Program-made: the position numbers and the translations under genes | In this document: in pieces, positions 1 to 8,235 of the stretch | Position numbering within the stretch: position 1 is the stretch's first letter | How the letters are laid out: the number at the start of each line of letters is the position of its first letter | Source: CAWKDG01 sp963848355 | Lineage (GTDB): Bacteria; Actinomycetota; Acidimicrobiia; Acidimicrobiales; UBA8190 | Length of the DNA: 64,000 nucleotides | Direction of reading: 5' to 3' | NCBI GenBank assembly: GCA_963848355.1 | Contig: CAWKDG010000012.1 | Coordinates: forward strand, 310,001 to 374,000 | The notes under the pieces: generated by a model | The model's database searches: none | The model's input: only the letters and a program-made list of their open reading frames with translations | What the model was told of the DNA's origin: nothing

Positions 1-473
1 TGCTCCGCAAGCTGAGCGGACCCACCATGCATTGGATGCAGGTGGCCATCAAGCCGGCTAAGCCTTTTGCCTTCGGGGTGCTCGAGAAGTCCGGGACACC
101 GGTCTTCGGGCTTCCGGGAAACCCGGTCTCGGCTCTCGTGTCCTACGAGCTGTTCGTCCGGCCGGCGCTGCGTTCCATAGCGGGCTGCACCGTGCTCGAT
201 CGGCCGCGCCTTTCCGCCGTCGCCGAGGACGACCTCCCCCGTCGTCCCGATGGCAAGTTGCACCTAATCAGGGTGACGGCCCGCACCGGAACCGACGGAG
301 AGTTGGGGGTGCGAATGGTCGGTGGCCAGGACTCGCACATGCTGCACGTCATGGCGCAGTCCAACGCACTGGCGCTGCTGCCGGACGGGGACGGTGTGCG
401 CGCCGGGCAGAACGTGGAGGTCCTTCTCCTCGACGCAAGCGGGGTGCCCGCCGCAGGGCGGGAGCCGTGGTGA
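1..473 (+). CDS. moeA: molybdopterin molybdenumtransferase MoeA, C-terminal part (5' end outside window)
   Basis: MoeA inserts molybdate into adenylylated molybdopterin, the last step of molybdenum cofactor synthesis in the cytoplasm. The frame is open from base 3, so the gene starts upstream of the window. The visible 156 residues carry the family motif FGLPGNPVSALVSYELFVRP followed by a small beta-rich C-terminal domain (domain IV), ending at TGA 471-473. The downstream mog-moaE-moaA-moaD-moaC genes on the same strand support the assignment, although a gene on the other strand lies between. Which MoeA paralogue this is cannot be told from the tail alone. Confidence 0.9.
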   Translation, partial: LRKLSGPTMHWMQVAIKPAKPFAFGVLEKSGTPVFGLPGNPVSALVSYELFVRPALRSIAGCTVLDRPRLSAVAEDDLPRRPDGKLHLIRVTARTGTDGELGVRMVGGQDSHMLHVMAQSNALALLPDGDGVRAGQNVEVLLLDASGVPAAGREPW

Positions 474-508
474 ACCGGGGACGTTGAAGCGTGGCCGAGC
501 GAGGCGTG

Positions 509-1075
509 CTAGCGCGGCGCCCGGCTGTCGATCCCGCTGATCCCGTCGATGCTGGTGGCGTTCTTCTCGGCCCAGTACTGACGAATTCCGTCGCGCCCCT
601 TGCGGGTTGACCATTGATCCATGGTTGGTCGATGACCCTTGAACGTCATCAGGGGCACGCCGTAGCCGCACGAGTCCGACACCCGGCGCACGTCCACGAC
701 GATGACCGAGCGGACCCCTGGCCCCGCACCACCGGGAAAGCGGTCGGCGAAATCGTCGAATTGCGGGTCGTCGGCCAACACGACCCGGCCTGTCCCGTGC
801 AGGCGCACGATCCGTGGCGGTCCCGCAAAGGCGCAAAACATGATCACGATCCGGCCGTTCTCCTGGAGATGGGCGATGGTCTCGACGCCACTCCCGGTCT
901 GGTCGAGGAAGGCCACCGTGCGCTCGTTCAGAACGGCGAACTCCTCGCGGTTGCCCTTGGGTGAGCAGTTCACCGAACCTTCCTGATGGAGCGGAGCCGT
1001 CGCCACGAAGAAGACCGGCTGGTCCGACAACCACTCGGTCAGCGTCTGGTCGATCCCGTCGAACGTCTTCGCCAC
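509..1075 (-). CDS. pyridoxamine 5'-phosphate oxidase-family flavin/F420-binding protein
   Basis: The 188-residue protein fits the split beta-barrel PNPOx-like family: an N-terminal strand pair (QPVFFVATAPL), the GSVNCSPKGNRE loop typical of the family, and a central IVIMFCAFAGPPRIVRLHG segment. Members bind FMN, F420 or heme, and the sequence does not say which. It is transcribed against the flanking Mo genes, sitting between moeA and mog, so it is probably not part of cofactor synthesis. The stop lies 36 bases from the moeA stop (convergent). Substrate unknown. Confidence 0.8.
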   Translation of the reverse strand: MAKTFDGIDQTLTEWLSDQPVFFVATAPLHQEGSVNCSPKGNREEFAVLNERTVAFLDQTGSGVETIAHLQENGRIVIMFCAFAGPPRIVRLHGTGRVVLADDPQFDDFADRFPGGAGPGVRSVIVVDVRRVSDSCGYGVPLMTFKGHRPTMDQWSTRKGRDGIRQYWAEKNATSIDGISGIDSRAPR

Positions 1076-1146
1076 CCATGCATTATCGCATTTCGCCTCC
1101 GGACGTGCCCTTCTGGCGATGCGACGTCTTGCTTCCCGGTAGCGTC

Positions 1147-1623
1147 ATGGCCGTCATGACTCTCCAGGCGAAGATCCTCACTGTTTCTGAATCGGTCAGC
1201 ATGGGTACGCGCCAGGATCGCTCCGGTGACGAACTGACCCGCATGCTCGTCGGGCACGGGTTTCGCGTCGTCGATCGGCGGGTCGTCCCCGACGGCACGG
1301 CCCCGGTCTCGGCCGCTCTCGTCGAACTGTCGACCGGATTCACAGGACTCGTGGTGACCACGGGGGGCACCGGCTTCTCGCCCACCGACGTCACCCCGGA
1401 GGCGACCCGCGCCGTCCTCGAACGCGAGGCTCCTGGCCTGGCCGAGGCCATGCGCTCCGTGAGCCCGCTCGGACGCCTCTCGCGCGGCGTGGCGGGAACC
1501 GTCGGCGGTTGCCTCATTCTCAACGTCCCGGGATCGCCGAGCGGTGCGGTGGAATCCCTCGAGGCCGTGGCGGACGTTCTCGGACACGCGCTCGAGCTGC
1601 TCGCCGGGGGCCGACCCCACTGA
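1147..1623 (+). CDS. mog: MogA/MoaB-family molybdopterin adenylyltransferase
   Basis: Activates molybdopterin by adenylylation ahead of MoeA. The 158-residue reading from ATG 1147 has the family length and motifs: TTGGTGFSPTDVTPEA (molybdopterin binding), then VAGTVGGCLILNVPGSPSGA. The frame is open further upstream (to 961), but that extension overlaps the divergent PNPOx gene and has no family similarity, so 1147 (or ATG 1156) is preferred. It begins the run mog-moaE-moaA-moaD-moaC. Confidence 0.88.
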   Translation: MAVMTLQAKILTVSESVSMGTRQDRSGDELTRMLVGHGFRVVDRRVVPDGTAPVSAALVELSTGFTGLVVTTGGTGFSPTDVTPEATRAVLEREAPGLAEAMRSVSPLGRLSRGVAGTVGGCLILNVPGSPSGAVESLEAVADVLGHALELLAGGRPH

Positions 1624-1747
1624 TCGCGCCGTCAGGATGTCGGAGCGGCACCGGAAACGCTGGGTGCGTGAGGGAGACCTACGCAGTGCCCCGATTAGTG
1701 TGTTCAACGGCTCTCTCCGGAGAGGCGGCCGGAAAAAAGGGGTGGCA

Positions 1748-2278
1748 GTGACGGACGCTAAAGGGGACATCGAGGGCGGCCCGGTGACCCTGACCGAGCT
1801 GACTCCCCCAGAGAGCGGTGACTGGGTCGGCGTCGGTACGGGACCTGTGCCGGTCGAGGCGGCGTGGCAGTGGGCGATCCTCCCCGGGTGCGGAGGAATC
1901 GTGACCTTCTGCGGCACGGTGCGTGACCACTCCGAGGGGCGTCCCGGCGTGACCTGCCTGGAGTACGAGGCGTACGTCGAGCAGGTTGCTCCTCAGCTCG
2001 CACGGGTGGCCGCTGCCGCTCGGGAGCAATGGACGGAGATCGGCCGACTGGTGCTCCTCCACCGGGTCGGGAGGCTCGAAGTCGGAGAGGTGTCAGTGGT
2101 CGTGGTGGCGTCGACACCCCATCGCGCCGAGGCGTTCGCGGCAGCACAGTTCTGCATCGACACCGTCAAGCACACCGTCCCCATCTGGAAGCGTGAGACA
2201 TGGAGCGGTGGCACGGACTGGACCCGCTGTTCCGCTGACCTCGAAAGTGCCGGCCGCGACCCGTCGTCCGTTCGGTGA
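1748..2278 (+). CDS. moaE: molybdopterin synthase catalytic (large) subunit MoaE
   Basis: Forms a heterotetramer with MoaD and converts cyclic pyranopterin monophosphate to molybdopterin. Recognisable segments are IVTFCGTVRDHSEGRPG, LEYEAY, HRVGRLEVGEVSVVVV, HRAEAFAA and KHTVPIWKRE, which carries the conserved lysines of the active site. GTG 1748 is chosen because the purine-rich AAAAAAGGGG lies just upstream at suitable distance; GTG 1742 is too close to it. The first roughly 30 residues precede the conserved core. About 125 bases separate it from mog. Confidence 0.88.
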   Translation: MTDAKGDIEGGPVTLTELTPPESGDWVGVGTGPVPVEAAWQWAILPGCGGIVTFCGTVRDHSEGRPGVTCLEYEAYVEQVAPQLARVAAAAREQWTEIGRLVLLHRVGRLEVGEVSVVVVASTPHRAEAFAAAQFCIDTVKHTVPIWKRETWSGGTDWTRCSADLESAGRDPSSVR

Positions 2279-2358
2279 GGATGACCGCATGACTGCTCCC
2301 GTCCGCGTCGCCATCTCCGTGCGACCCCATCGGAGCCGTGGGGAAAGCGGCACCCGCC

Positions 2359-3353
2359 ATGCCGGTCGAGGGTCCCCTCGTCGATCGCTACGGGCGCGTG
2401 CACGACGACCTTCGCATCTCGGTCACCGATCGCTGCAACCTGCGCTGCGTCTACTGCATGCCCGAGGAGGGGCTTTCGTTCCTCCGCATCGATCAGCTCC
2501 TCACGTTCGACGAGATCACCCGAGTGGCCCGGGTGGCTCGGAGTCTCGGTGTAACGGCGCTGCGCATCACCGGCGGTGAGCCCCTCGTGCGCAAAGGGCT
2601 CCCGGTGCTCGTCGCCGGGTTGTCGGCGCTCGGGTTCGAGGACCTGGCCGTGACCACCAACGGGACGGAGCTGGCCGGTATGGCCGGGAAGTTGGCCTCG
2701 GCCGGCCTGCGAAGGGTGAATGTGAGCTGCGACTCCCTGCGACCAGACCGCTTTGCCGCCATTCGCCGGCGGGGCGTCCTCCATCGACGTCCTGCGCGCC
2801 ATGGATGTCGCCGAGGCGGCCGGGCTGACACCGTTGAAGGTGAACGTGGTGCTGCTGCGAGGCCGCAACGACGACGAGATCCTCGACTTCGCCTCCTTCG
2901 CACGCGCCACCGGGCGCATCGTACGGTTCATCGAGTTCATGCCACTCGATGCCCAGGGAGATTGGGACCGCGCCCGGCTCGTGCCGGGCCACGAGGTCTT
3001 CGATCGGATCAACGCACGCTGGCCCTTGGAGCCCTTACCGAATGCCACGGGCGCTCCCGCCGAGCGGTTCCGCTTCACCGACGGGGCCGGCGAAATCGGC
3101 CTCATCTCGAGCGTCACGGAACCTTTCTGCGGTACGTGCAACCGCCTCCGGCTCACGGCGGACGGCGCCGTGCGGAACTGCCTCTTCACCAACGACGAAG
3201 AGACCGTGCGGGACCTCTTGCGCAACGACGGCACCGACGCCGAACTCTCTCTCCTGCTGAGGACAAGCCGTCTGGGCCAAACATCCCGGCCATGGGATCA
3301 ACGAGCCGGGGTTCCTCAGCCCGTCGCGATCGATGTCGATGATCGGCGGGTAG
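2359..3353 (+). CDS. moaA: GTP 3',8-cyclase MoaA, reading frame broken twice
   Basis: Radical-SAM enzyme that makes 3',8-cyclo-GTP, the first step of molybdenum cofactor synthesis. The N-terminal cluster motif DRCNLRCVYCMPEEG and the C-terminal cluster motif CGTCNRLRL...NC are both present but in different frames. The N-terminal part runs to about 2770, the middle continues one base later in frame, and the tail GHGINEPGFLSPSRSMSMIGG is in the third frame, ending at TAG 3351-3353. Removing one G from the run 2771-2774 and A3263 restores a full-length MoaA of about 330 residues. The moaD start follows 2 bases after the repaired stop. ATG 2359 is preferred; GTG 2338 is possible. Confidence 0.85.
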
Positions 3354-3355
3354 CG

Positions 3356-3598
3356 ATGGCTCGCCTCCGCCTGTTCGGGCCGGCGCGGGAGGCGGCCGGG
3401 GCGTCCTGTGTCGTCGTGCCCGGGGACAACGTCGCCGCCGTCGTGGCTGGCGCCAGGGCCCGTTTCGGGGAGCCGTTCTGCACCGTTCTCGATGGGTCCC
3501 GCCTCTGGGTCAACGGCGAGGAGGCGGACTCCGACACTCCTGTCGGCGACGACGACGAGGTCGCGGTGATCCCGCCGGTGTCGGGGGGCTGCGCGTGA
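3356..3598 (+). CDS. moaD: molybdopterin synthase sulfur carrier MoaD with a two-residue tail after the GG
   Basis: An 80-residue ubiquitin-fold protein, whose family carries sulfur as a C-terminal thiocarboxylate to MoaE. Evidence is the start MARLRLFGPAREAAG, the length, DDEVAVIPPVSGG near the end, and a position between moaA and moaC. Unusually the protein ends GGCA rather than at the GG whose last glycine must be exposed. Active MoaD needs a free GG terminus, so either the CA is removed, or the reading is affected by a sequencing error in the GGGGGG run, or the protein is impaired. The TGA overlaps the moaC GTG. Confidence 0.85.
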   Translation: MARLRLFGPAREAAGASCVVVPGDNVAAVVAGARARFGEPFCTVLDGSRLWVNGEEADSDTPVGDDDEVAVIPPVSGGCA

Positions 3599-4137
3599 AG
3601 GCCCAACCGGAAGGCACGACCCGGGCTGCAGGGGCCCTGACCCATCTCGACGAGCAGGGCTGTGCCCGCATGGTCGATGTCACCGCCAAACCGCTGACAC
3701 GCAGACTGGCCGTCGCCCGTTGCGCCGTCATCACCACAGTCGACCCCGTCGAGGTGCTCGGTGGCACTCGACACGGGATCGACCCGGTGGCGGCAGCACG
3801 CGTCGCCGGCATCCAAGCGGCCAAGCAGACGTCCTCGCTCGTGCCCCTCTGTCACTCCATCCGGGTCGACCAGGTATCGGTAGACGTGGATATGTCCCCG
3901 CACCGGATCGAGATCACCGCCGTCACCGAGATCGTCGAAAGGACGGGGGTGGAGATGGAGGCCCTCACCGCCTGTGCCTTTGCCGGCCTCACGTTGATCT
4001 GCTCGTTGCTCGAGTTCGACCCGGGAGTGTCCCTGGAGGAGCTCACTCTCTGGCACAAATCGGGCGGTCGGTCCGGCGAATGGCAGAGGAGCGTTCGGGA
4101 CGGCCAGCAGCACCGCAGAAAGCCTCGCCCGCGGTGA
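3595..4137 (+). CDS. moaC: cyclic pyranopterin monophosphate synthase MoaC
   Basis: Converts the MoaA product to cyclic pyranopterin monophosphate. The 180-residue protein shows the conserved series MVDVTAKP, AARVAGIQAAKQTSSLVPLCHS, and GVEMEALTACAFAGLTL, all within the first 155 residues; the basic tail after that is not conserved. GTG 3595 overlaps the moaD stop in GTGA, implying translational coupling. It is the last gene of the moa run; about 120 A/T-richer bases separate it from the transporter genes. Confidence 0.92.
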   Translation: MKAQPEGTTRAAGALTHLDEQGCARMVDVTAKPLTRRLAVARCAVITTVDPVEVLGGTRHGIDPVAAARVAGIQAAKQTSSLVPLCHSIRVDQVSVDVDMSPHRIEITAVTEIVERTGVEMEALTACAFAGLTLICSLLEFDPGVSLEELTLWHKSGGRSGEWQRSVRDGQQHRRKPRPR

Positions 4138-4257
4138 CGGCCGATCCAGCTGAACATGATCCGCCCCAGCAAGGATAAATCTTACAAATGCCCTTATCTG
4201 CGGCATAAATCCAACTGAACTGGCGCAAGTGCCCGATCGCTTTGTTACCGTGTCGGC
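4138..4257 (+). promoter_or_regulatory. A/T-richer intergenic segment upstream of the Mo-transport genes, probable promoter
   Basis: This 120-base gap is clearly richer in A/T than its surroundings and ends at the ATG of the binding protein. It contains two direct copies of ATAAATC (4175-4181 and 4205-4211) 30 bases apart, and CTTACAAATG at 4181-4190, related to motifs at 11838 and 17582. It is the likely site for control by the HTH-TOBE protein encoded just downstream of the transporter. No classical ModE box is recognisable. Confidence 0.4.
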
Positions 4258-5169
4258 ATGTTCACCCCGTACTCCCAGCGGACGTCTGGCGCGGTGGGTC
4301 TGCGATGGATCACCGCCGCAACGTCGCTCGGTCTCTTCATGGCTACGACGCTGGGCTGTACCTCCGCGCCCGCCCCCGTCTCCCCCTTGCCATCGGGCCC
4401 CGTCGACGTGCTGTCGGCCGGCTCGTTGCAGAACCTGCTGCAACAACAGGTCGCACCGGCCTTCCACAAGGCCACCGGGTACACGCTCAACGACACCTCC
4501 ATGGGGTCCGATGCGATCGCCACTGGGATCAAGGGCGGAACCCTCCAAGGTGACGTGTTCATCAGCGCCTCGTCAGCGGTCAATGGTGCCCTCGAGGGGT
4601 CGACCAACGGGAACTGGGTGTCGTGGTACGCGCTATTTGGCTCGTCGCCCCTGGTGCTGGGCTACAACGCCTCGAGCCGGTTCGCCGAGGCCCTGCGGAC
4701 CAAGCCCTGGTACGACGTCATCGACCAGCCGGGCTTCCTGATCGGTCGGACAGATCCCACCACCGACCCTAAGGGAGTCCTGGCCGTGACGGCGCTGGAC
4801 CAGGCGGCCACGACGCACCACATCGAGGCCCTGATGGCCATCGCGACGTCGACGTCGACCGTGTACCCCGAGACCTCACTGGTCGGACAGCTCCAGGCCG
4901 GACAGCTCGATGCTGGGTTCTTCTACGGCGTCGAAGCGGCGGCCGCAGGCGTCAAGACGGTGCCGCTCACAGGAACGCACCTCGCCGGCGACTACACCGT
5001 CACCGTGCTCAACCGGGCGCCCCATGATGCCTCCGCCCGCGCCTTCGTGACCTTCCTCCTGGGCAAGGCTGGGCGCAAGATCCTGGGGAGCAACGGGATC
5101 ATCGCCATCAGTCCTCCCAAGCTGAGTGGCGGCTCCTCCGTGCCGAAGGACCTGAAGGGGCAGCTGTAA
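4258..5169 (+). CDS. modA: molybdate/tungstate-type ABC transporter substrate-binding lipoprotein
   Basis: A 303-residue exported binding protein. A hydrophobic stretch at about residues 16-32 ends in LGC, a lipobox, so the mature protein should be lipid-anchored outside the membrane. The body begins VDVLSAGSLQNLLQQQVAPAF and contains DVFISASSAVNGAL and a later GFFYGVEAAAAGVKTVPL, a layout seen in ModA/WtpA oxyanion-binding proteins. The permease-ATPase starts 2 bases after its stop, and moa genes precede it, which makes molybdate or tungstate the likely ligand. Which of the two is bound cannot be settled from sequence alone. Confidence 0.82.
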   Translation: MFTPYSQRTSGAVGLRWITAATSLGLFMATTLGCTSAPAPVSPLPSGPVDVLSAGSLQNLLQQQVAPAFHKATGYTLNDTSMGSDAIATGIKGGTLQGDVFISASSAVNGALEGSTNGNWVSWYALFGSSPLVLGYNASSRFAEALRTKPWYDVIDQPGFLIGRTDPTTDPKGVLAVTALDQAATTHHIEALMAIATSTSTVYPETSLVGQLQAGQLDAGFFYGVEAAAAGVKTVPLTGTHLAGDYTVTVLNRAPHDASARAFVTFLLGKAGRKILGSNGIIAISPPKLSGGSSVPKDLKGQL

Positions 5170-5171
5170 CT

Positions 5172-7010
5172 GTGACGGTGGAGGCACGGCGAAGCCCCCT
5201 TCCCTGGTTGGGCGGCCTGATCGTCGTCTACTTGGCCGTCCCACTCGTCGCCTTCGGTGTCCGCCTTCTCGATGCCCCCCGCCGCGGGTTCCACGTGCCG
5301 GGACTATTCCCGTCTCTGTTCGTCTCGCTGGAGAGCGCCACCATCTCGCTGGCACTGATCACACTGCTCGGTGTCCCGCTGGCCTACCTCCTGTCCCGTT
5401 CCCGGAGCCGCCTGGCTTCACTGATCGGGCTCGTGGTGCTCCTGCCCCTGGCGCTGCCTCCCCTGATGAGCGGGATCCTGCTGATCTACCTGGTGGGCCC
5501 GTACACCTTCCTCGGCCAGCTCTTCGGCGGTCATCTCACCAACTCGCTCGCCGGCATCGTCCTGGCACAGACATTTTGCGCGGCCCCGTTTCTGATCGTG
5601 GCCGCCCGCGCAGCGTTCGGTGCCGTCGACCCGGCGACGCTCGACATGGCGGCCACGCTCGGCCACTCCGAGTTCTCCCGGTTCCGCCTCGTGGCGATCC
5701 CCCTGGCCGCACCGGGAATCCGTGCCGGGATGGTGCTGGCCTGGCTGCGCGCCTTCGGTGAGTACGGGGCGGTCATCATCCTCGCCTACCACCCGTATTC
5801 CCTGCCCGTGTACACGTACAACCAGTTCAGCGGGATCGGCCTACCTACGACACTGGCTCCGACGGCCCTGGCGCTGGCCATCGCCGTCGTCGTGGTGGCG
5901 CTCGGCCGTCTCGCGCCACGGCGTCACAGGGCTCACCGGGCGCTCGTTCCCGTGCCCGACCCTCCTGGCGCCACCACGTCGACACCGGTCACCTTCGACC
6001 TCGACTACCGAGTCGGGACCTTCCACCTTGAGGTGTCACATCGGTCCGGCGGAAGCACTCTGGCGGTTCTCGGTCCCTCGGGTTCTGGCAAGTCTGCCCT
6101 CCTGCGGTGCTTGGCCGGGCTCAACGGCCCCACCCCCGGGCCAGTCCGGTACGGCGGCCGCTCAGTGGAACGCATCGCCGTCGAGTCCCGGCGGGTGGGC
6201 TACATGGCCCAGGGGTTCTCTCTCTACCCCCATCTCACAGTGTGGCAACAGCTCCTGTTCGCCGAAGGCGCCACTCCGGGCCGAGCCGCGTACTGGCTGG
6301 ACCACCTTCATCTCGACGGGCTGCAGGACCGCTACCCGGACCAGATCTCCGGTGGCCAGCGCCAGCGGGTGGCATTGGCGCAGGCCTTGTGCCGGTCGCC
6401 GGAGCTGCTCCTCTTGGACGAGCCGTTCTCGGCGCTCGACGCGCCGGTTCGACTGGAGCTCCGACGCGTGCTCCGCCGGTTGCAGCACGACACCGGCCTG
6501 GCCACCGTGTTGGTCACCCATGACCCCGAGGAGGCGGCGGTCCTGGCCGAGGAGGTGATCGTGATATCGGACGGGCGGGCGCTGCAGTCGGGTTTCACCA
6601 GAGACCTCTTCACCCGTCCCTCGTCGCCGGAGGTGGCACGTCTGCTCGGCGTCGCCAACCTGCATCGGGCCATGGTCCAGTCCGACGGATGGATCGACGC
6701 TAAAGGCGTCAGGATCGCAGCGCCGACGGGAGAGCTAGCGCCGGCCACACCCGTTCTTTGGAGCATCCGGCCCGAGCGCGTCACCCTGCTCGACGCGGGC
6801 GGGCTCTTGGGCACCTTCTCTGACGTTGCAGACGTGGGCACGGCGGTTGACCTGTTCGTCTCGATCGCAGCGGACCTCGAGATCCACGCTCGCACCACGG
6901 AAAGAGACCGGTTCGAGATCGGCGGCTCGTGTCACATCGAGCTCCCGAGCGAAGCGATCAGTGTCTGGCCGTACGAGCAGTCGCCGTCCCAGGCAGTCGA
7001 GCAGCGCTGA
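5172..7010 (+). CDS. modBC: fused molybdate-type ABC transporter permease-ATPase (ModB+ModC)
   Basis: A 612-residue protein that joins both halves of the importer. Residues 10-245 form a ModB-like permease with about six membrane segments and the cytoplasmic coupling loop DMAATLGHSEFSRFRLVAIP (158-177). After a linker (250-275) comes a full ATPase: Walker A GPSGSGKS (301-308), signature SGGQRQ (393-398), Walker B LLLLDEP (412-418), switch histidine 450. Residues about 545-605 form a TOBE-like oxyanion-sensing domain. These are usually two genes; the fusion fixes a 1:1 ratio and lets a homodimer supply a complete transporter core. GTG 5172 follows the binding protein stop by 2 bases. Confidence 0.88.
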   Translation: MTVEARRSPLPWLGGLIVVYLAVPLVAFGVRLLDAPRRGFHVPGLFPSLFVSLESATISLALITLLGVPLAYLLSRSRSRLASLIGLVVLLPLALPPLMSGILLIYLVGPYTFLGQLFGGHLTNSLAGIVLAQTFCAAPFLIVAARAAFGAVDPATLDMAATLGHSEFSRFRLVAIPLAAPGIRAGMVLAWLRAFGEYGAVIILAYHPYSLPVYTYNQFSGIGLPTTLAPTALALAIAVVVVALGRLAPRRHRAHRALVPVPDPPGATTSTPVTFDLDYRVGTFHLEVSHRSGGSTLAVLGPSGSGKSALLRCLAGLNGPTPGPVRYGGRSVERIAVESRRVGYMAQGFSLYPHLTVWQQLLFAEGATPGRAAYWLDHLHLDGLQDRYPDQISGGQRQRVALAQALCRSPELLLLDEPFSALDAPVRLELRRVLRRLQHDTGLATVLVTHDPEEAAVLAEEVIVISDGRALQSGFTRDLFTRPSSPEVARLLGVANLHRAMVQSDGWIDAKGVRIAAPTGELAPATPVLWSIRPERVTLLDAGGLLGTFSDVADVGTAVDLFVSIAADLEIHARTTERDRFEIGGSCHIELPSEAISVWPYEQSPSQAVEQR

Positions 7011-7021
7011 CCTCGGGTCAA

Positions 7022-7423
7022 TCAGGTGTCCGCGGGTACCTCGACCCCTACATTCGTTGCCTTGACCACGACGTCGGCAATCATTCCGGGCTCCAGCTCC
7101 AGCTCGTCGGCCGCCTCTCGGGTGATGAGCGCCACAAAGCGGTGTGGACCCGACTGCACTTCCACCTGGGCCGCCACGCCGTCCTTGGTCACCCGGGTCA
7201 CGATCCCTCGAAAGCGGTTACGGGCCGACTGGCCCCGCGGCCGGTCGCGTCCTTGCTCGCCGGCAAGCTCGACCGCCAACCGGGCCAAGTCCGCCCCATC
7301 GACCAAGCGCCTGCCCCCCGACGCCTGCGTCGCTTTCACCCGTCCCGAGTCGGCCCAGCGGCGCACGGTGTCTGCGCTCACCCCCAGCAACTCCGCCGCC
7401 CGGCCAATCCTGTACTTGGGCAC
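7022..7423 (-). CDS. HTH-TOBE transcriptional regulator, probably molybdate-responsive
   Basis: A 133-residue two-domain protein. Residues 1-60 are a MerR/excisionase-type DNA-binding motif (YRIGRAAELLGVSADTVRRW, then GGRRLVDGADLARLA). Residues 70-130 are a single TOBE/Mop domain (NRFRGIVTRVTKDGVAAQVE, LITREAADELELEPGMIADV), which in relatives binds molybdate or tungstate. It lies convergent to the transporter gene with only 11 bases between stops, so it most plausibly senses the transported oxyanion and controls uptake or cofactor genes. GTG 7423 is preferred; upstream codons in the same frame have no domain similarity. Confidence 0.82.
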   Translation of the reverse strand: MPKYRIGRAAELLGVSADTVRRWADSGRVKATQASGGRRLVDGADLARLAVELAGEQGRDRPRGQSARNRFRGIVTRVTKDGVAAQVEVQSGPHRFVALITREAADELELEPGMIADVVVKATNVGVEVPADT

Positions 7424-7518
7424 GCCACAAGGTAGCAAGGGCGATCTCTCCAGACCCGGGCTCAGGCACGGGCGCTCATTCGGCGGATACTTCGACCTTC
7501 GGCGCACAACCCCCAGAA

Positions 7519-8232
7519 CTAGCTGGTGGGGCCGAATCGCTCAACTCTGATCCGCTCCACAGGTTGGCCAAGGTCCATCAGGAGTCCACTGGCGAAGTCG
7601 GCGAAGCCTGGCGACCCACACACGAAGGCCGTCGAGTCAGGCATCCACAGAGACGCAAGATCATCCGCGGAGAGCCGGCCGGCGCGCCGTGGGTACGACG
7701 GGGGGATCGTGCGGGTGTAGGCAACCTTCGTCTCGGGACCGGGAAGTTCATGGGCGTAGTACAGCTCATCGGGAGTTCGCACTGACGCGGCCATTCGAAC
7801 CAGGTCCGAGCGCCCCGTCTGCCGGGCCAGTCGCAGCATGGCCATGAGGGGCACGATGCCGGATCCCCCGCCGACCAGGATGGCCGGCGTCTGGGCAGTC
7901 CAGACGAACCAAAGACCGATAGGTCCCCGCACCTCCAGCTCGTCACCGACCATGACCTCATCATGAAGGAAAACCGAGACCTCGCCACCTTCGAGTCTTT
8001 CCACAGTGAGCTCGATGTCGTCAGAGTCGCTCGGAGCCGATGCCACCGAGTACGACCGCGATGCCGTGTAGCCGTCGGGTGCGGTCAGACGCACCACGTA
8101 ATACTGACCGGCCAGCTGAAGAGTGGGCGTGGTGAGTACCAGGCGGAACGTCTTGGCAGTCGGTGTCTCCGGCCGGATGTCCGTGACCGTGGCCACCTGC
8201 CACGGATCACCGCGCGGCCGATCCGTCGCCAC
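7519..8232 (-). CDS. ferredoxin-NADP reductase-like FAD/NAD(P)-binding oxidoreductase
   Basis: A 237-residue flavoprotein without an iron-sulfur domain. The FAD site RSYS (59-62 in ASRSYSVASAP) and the NAD(P) site LVGGGSGIVPLMAMLRLA are clear, with the terminal CGSPGFADFA typical of the superfamily. It starts 3 bases downstream of the molybdo-oxidoreductase stop on the same strand, so the two should be co-transcribed, and this protein is the natural candidate to exchange electrons between that enzyme and NAD(P)H. The 95 bases behind it carry no other gene. Confidence 0.85.
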   Translation of the reverse strand: MATDRPRGDPWQVATVTDIRPETPTAKTFRLVLTTPTLQLAGQYYVVRLTAPDGYTASRSYSVASAPSDSDDIELTVERLEGGEVSVFLHDEVMVGDELEVRGPIGLWFVWTAQTPAILVGGGSGIVPLMAMLRLARQTGRSDLVRMAASVRTPDELYYAHELPGPETKVAYTRTIPPSYPRRAGRLSADDLASLWMPDSTAFVCGSPGFADFASGLLMDLGQPVERIRVERFGPTS

Positions 8233-8235
8233 TTC

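Noticed and set aside
1039..1917. 292-codon minus-strand frame over mog and moaE
   Set aside because: Shadow of two clear plus-strand genes; no motifs.
2279..2358. Moco-type riboswitch upstream of moaA
   Set aside because: The gap is only about 80 bases and no recognisable long helices or conserved loop sequence were seen.
2753..3290. Programmed ribosomal frameshifting to explain moaA
   Set aside because: There is no slippery heptamer with downstream structure at either break, and similar breaks occur in unrelated genes here, which favours error or decay.
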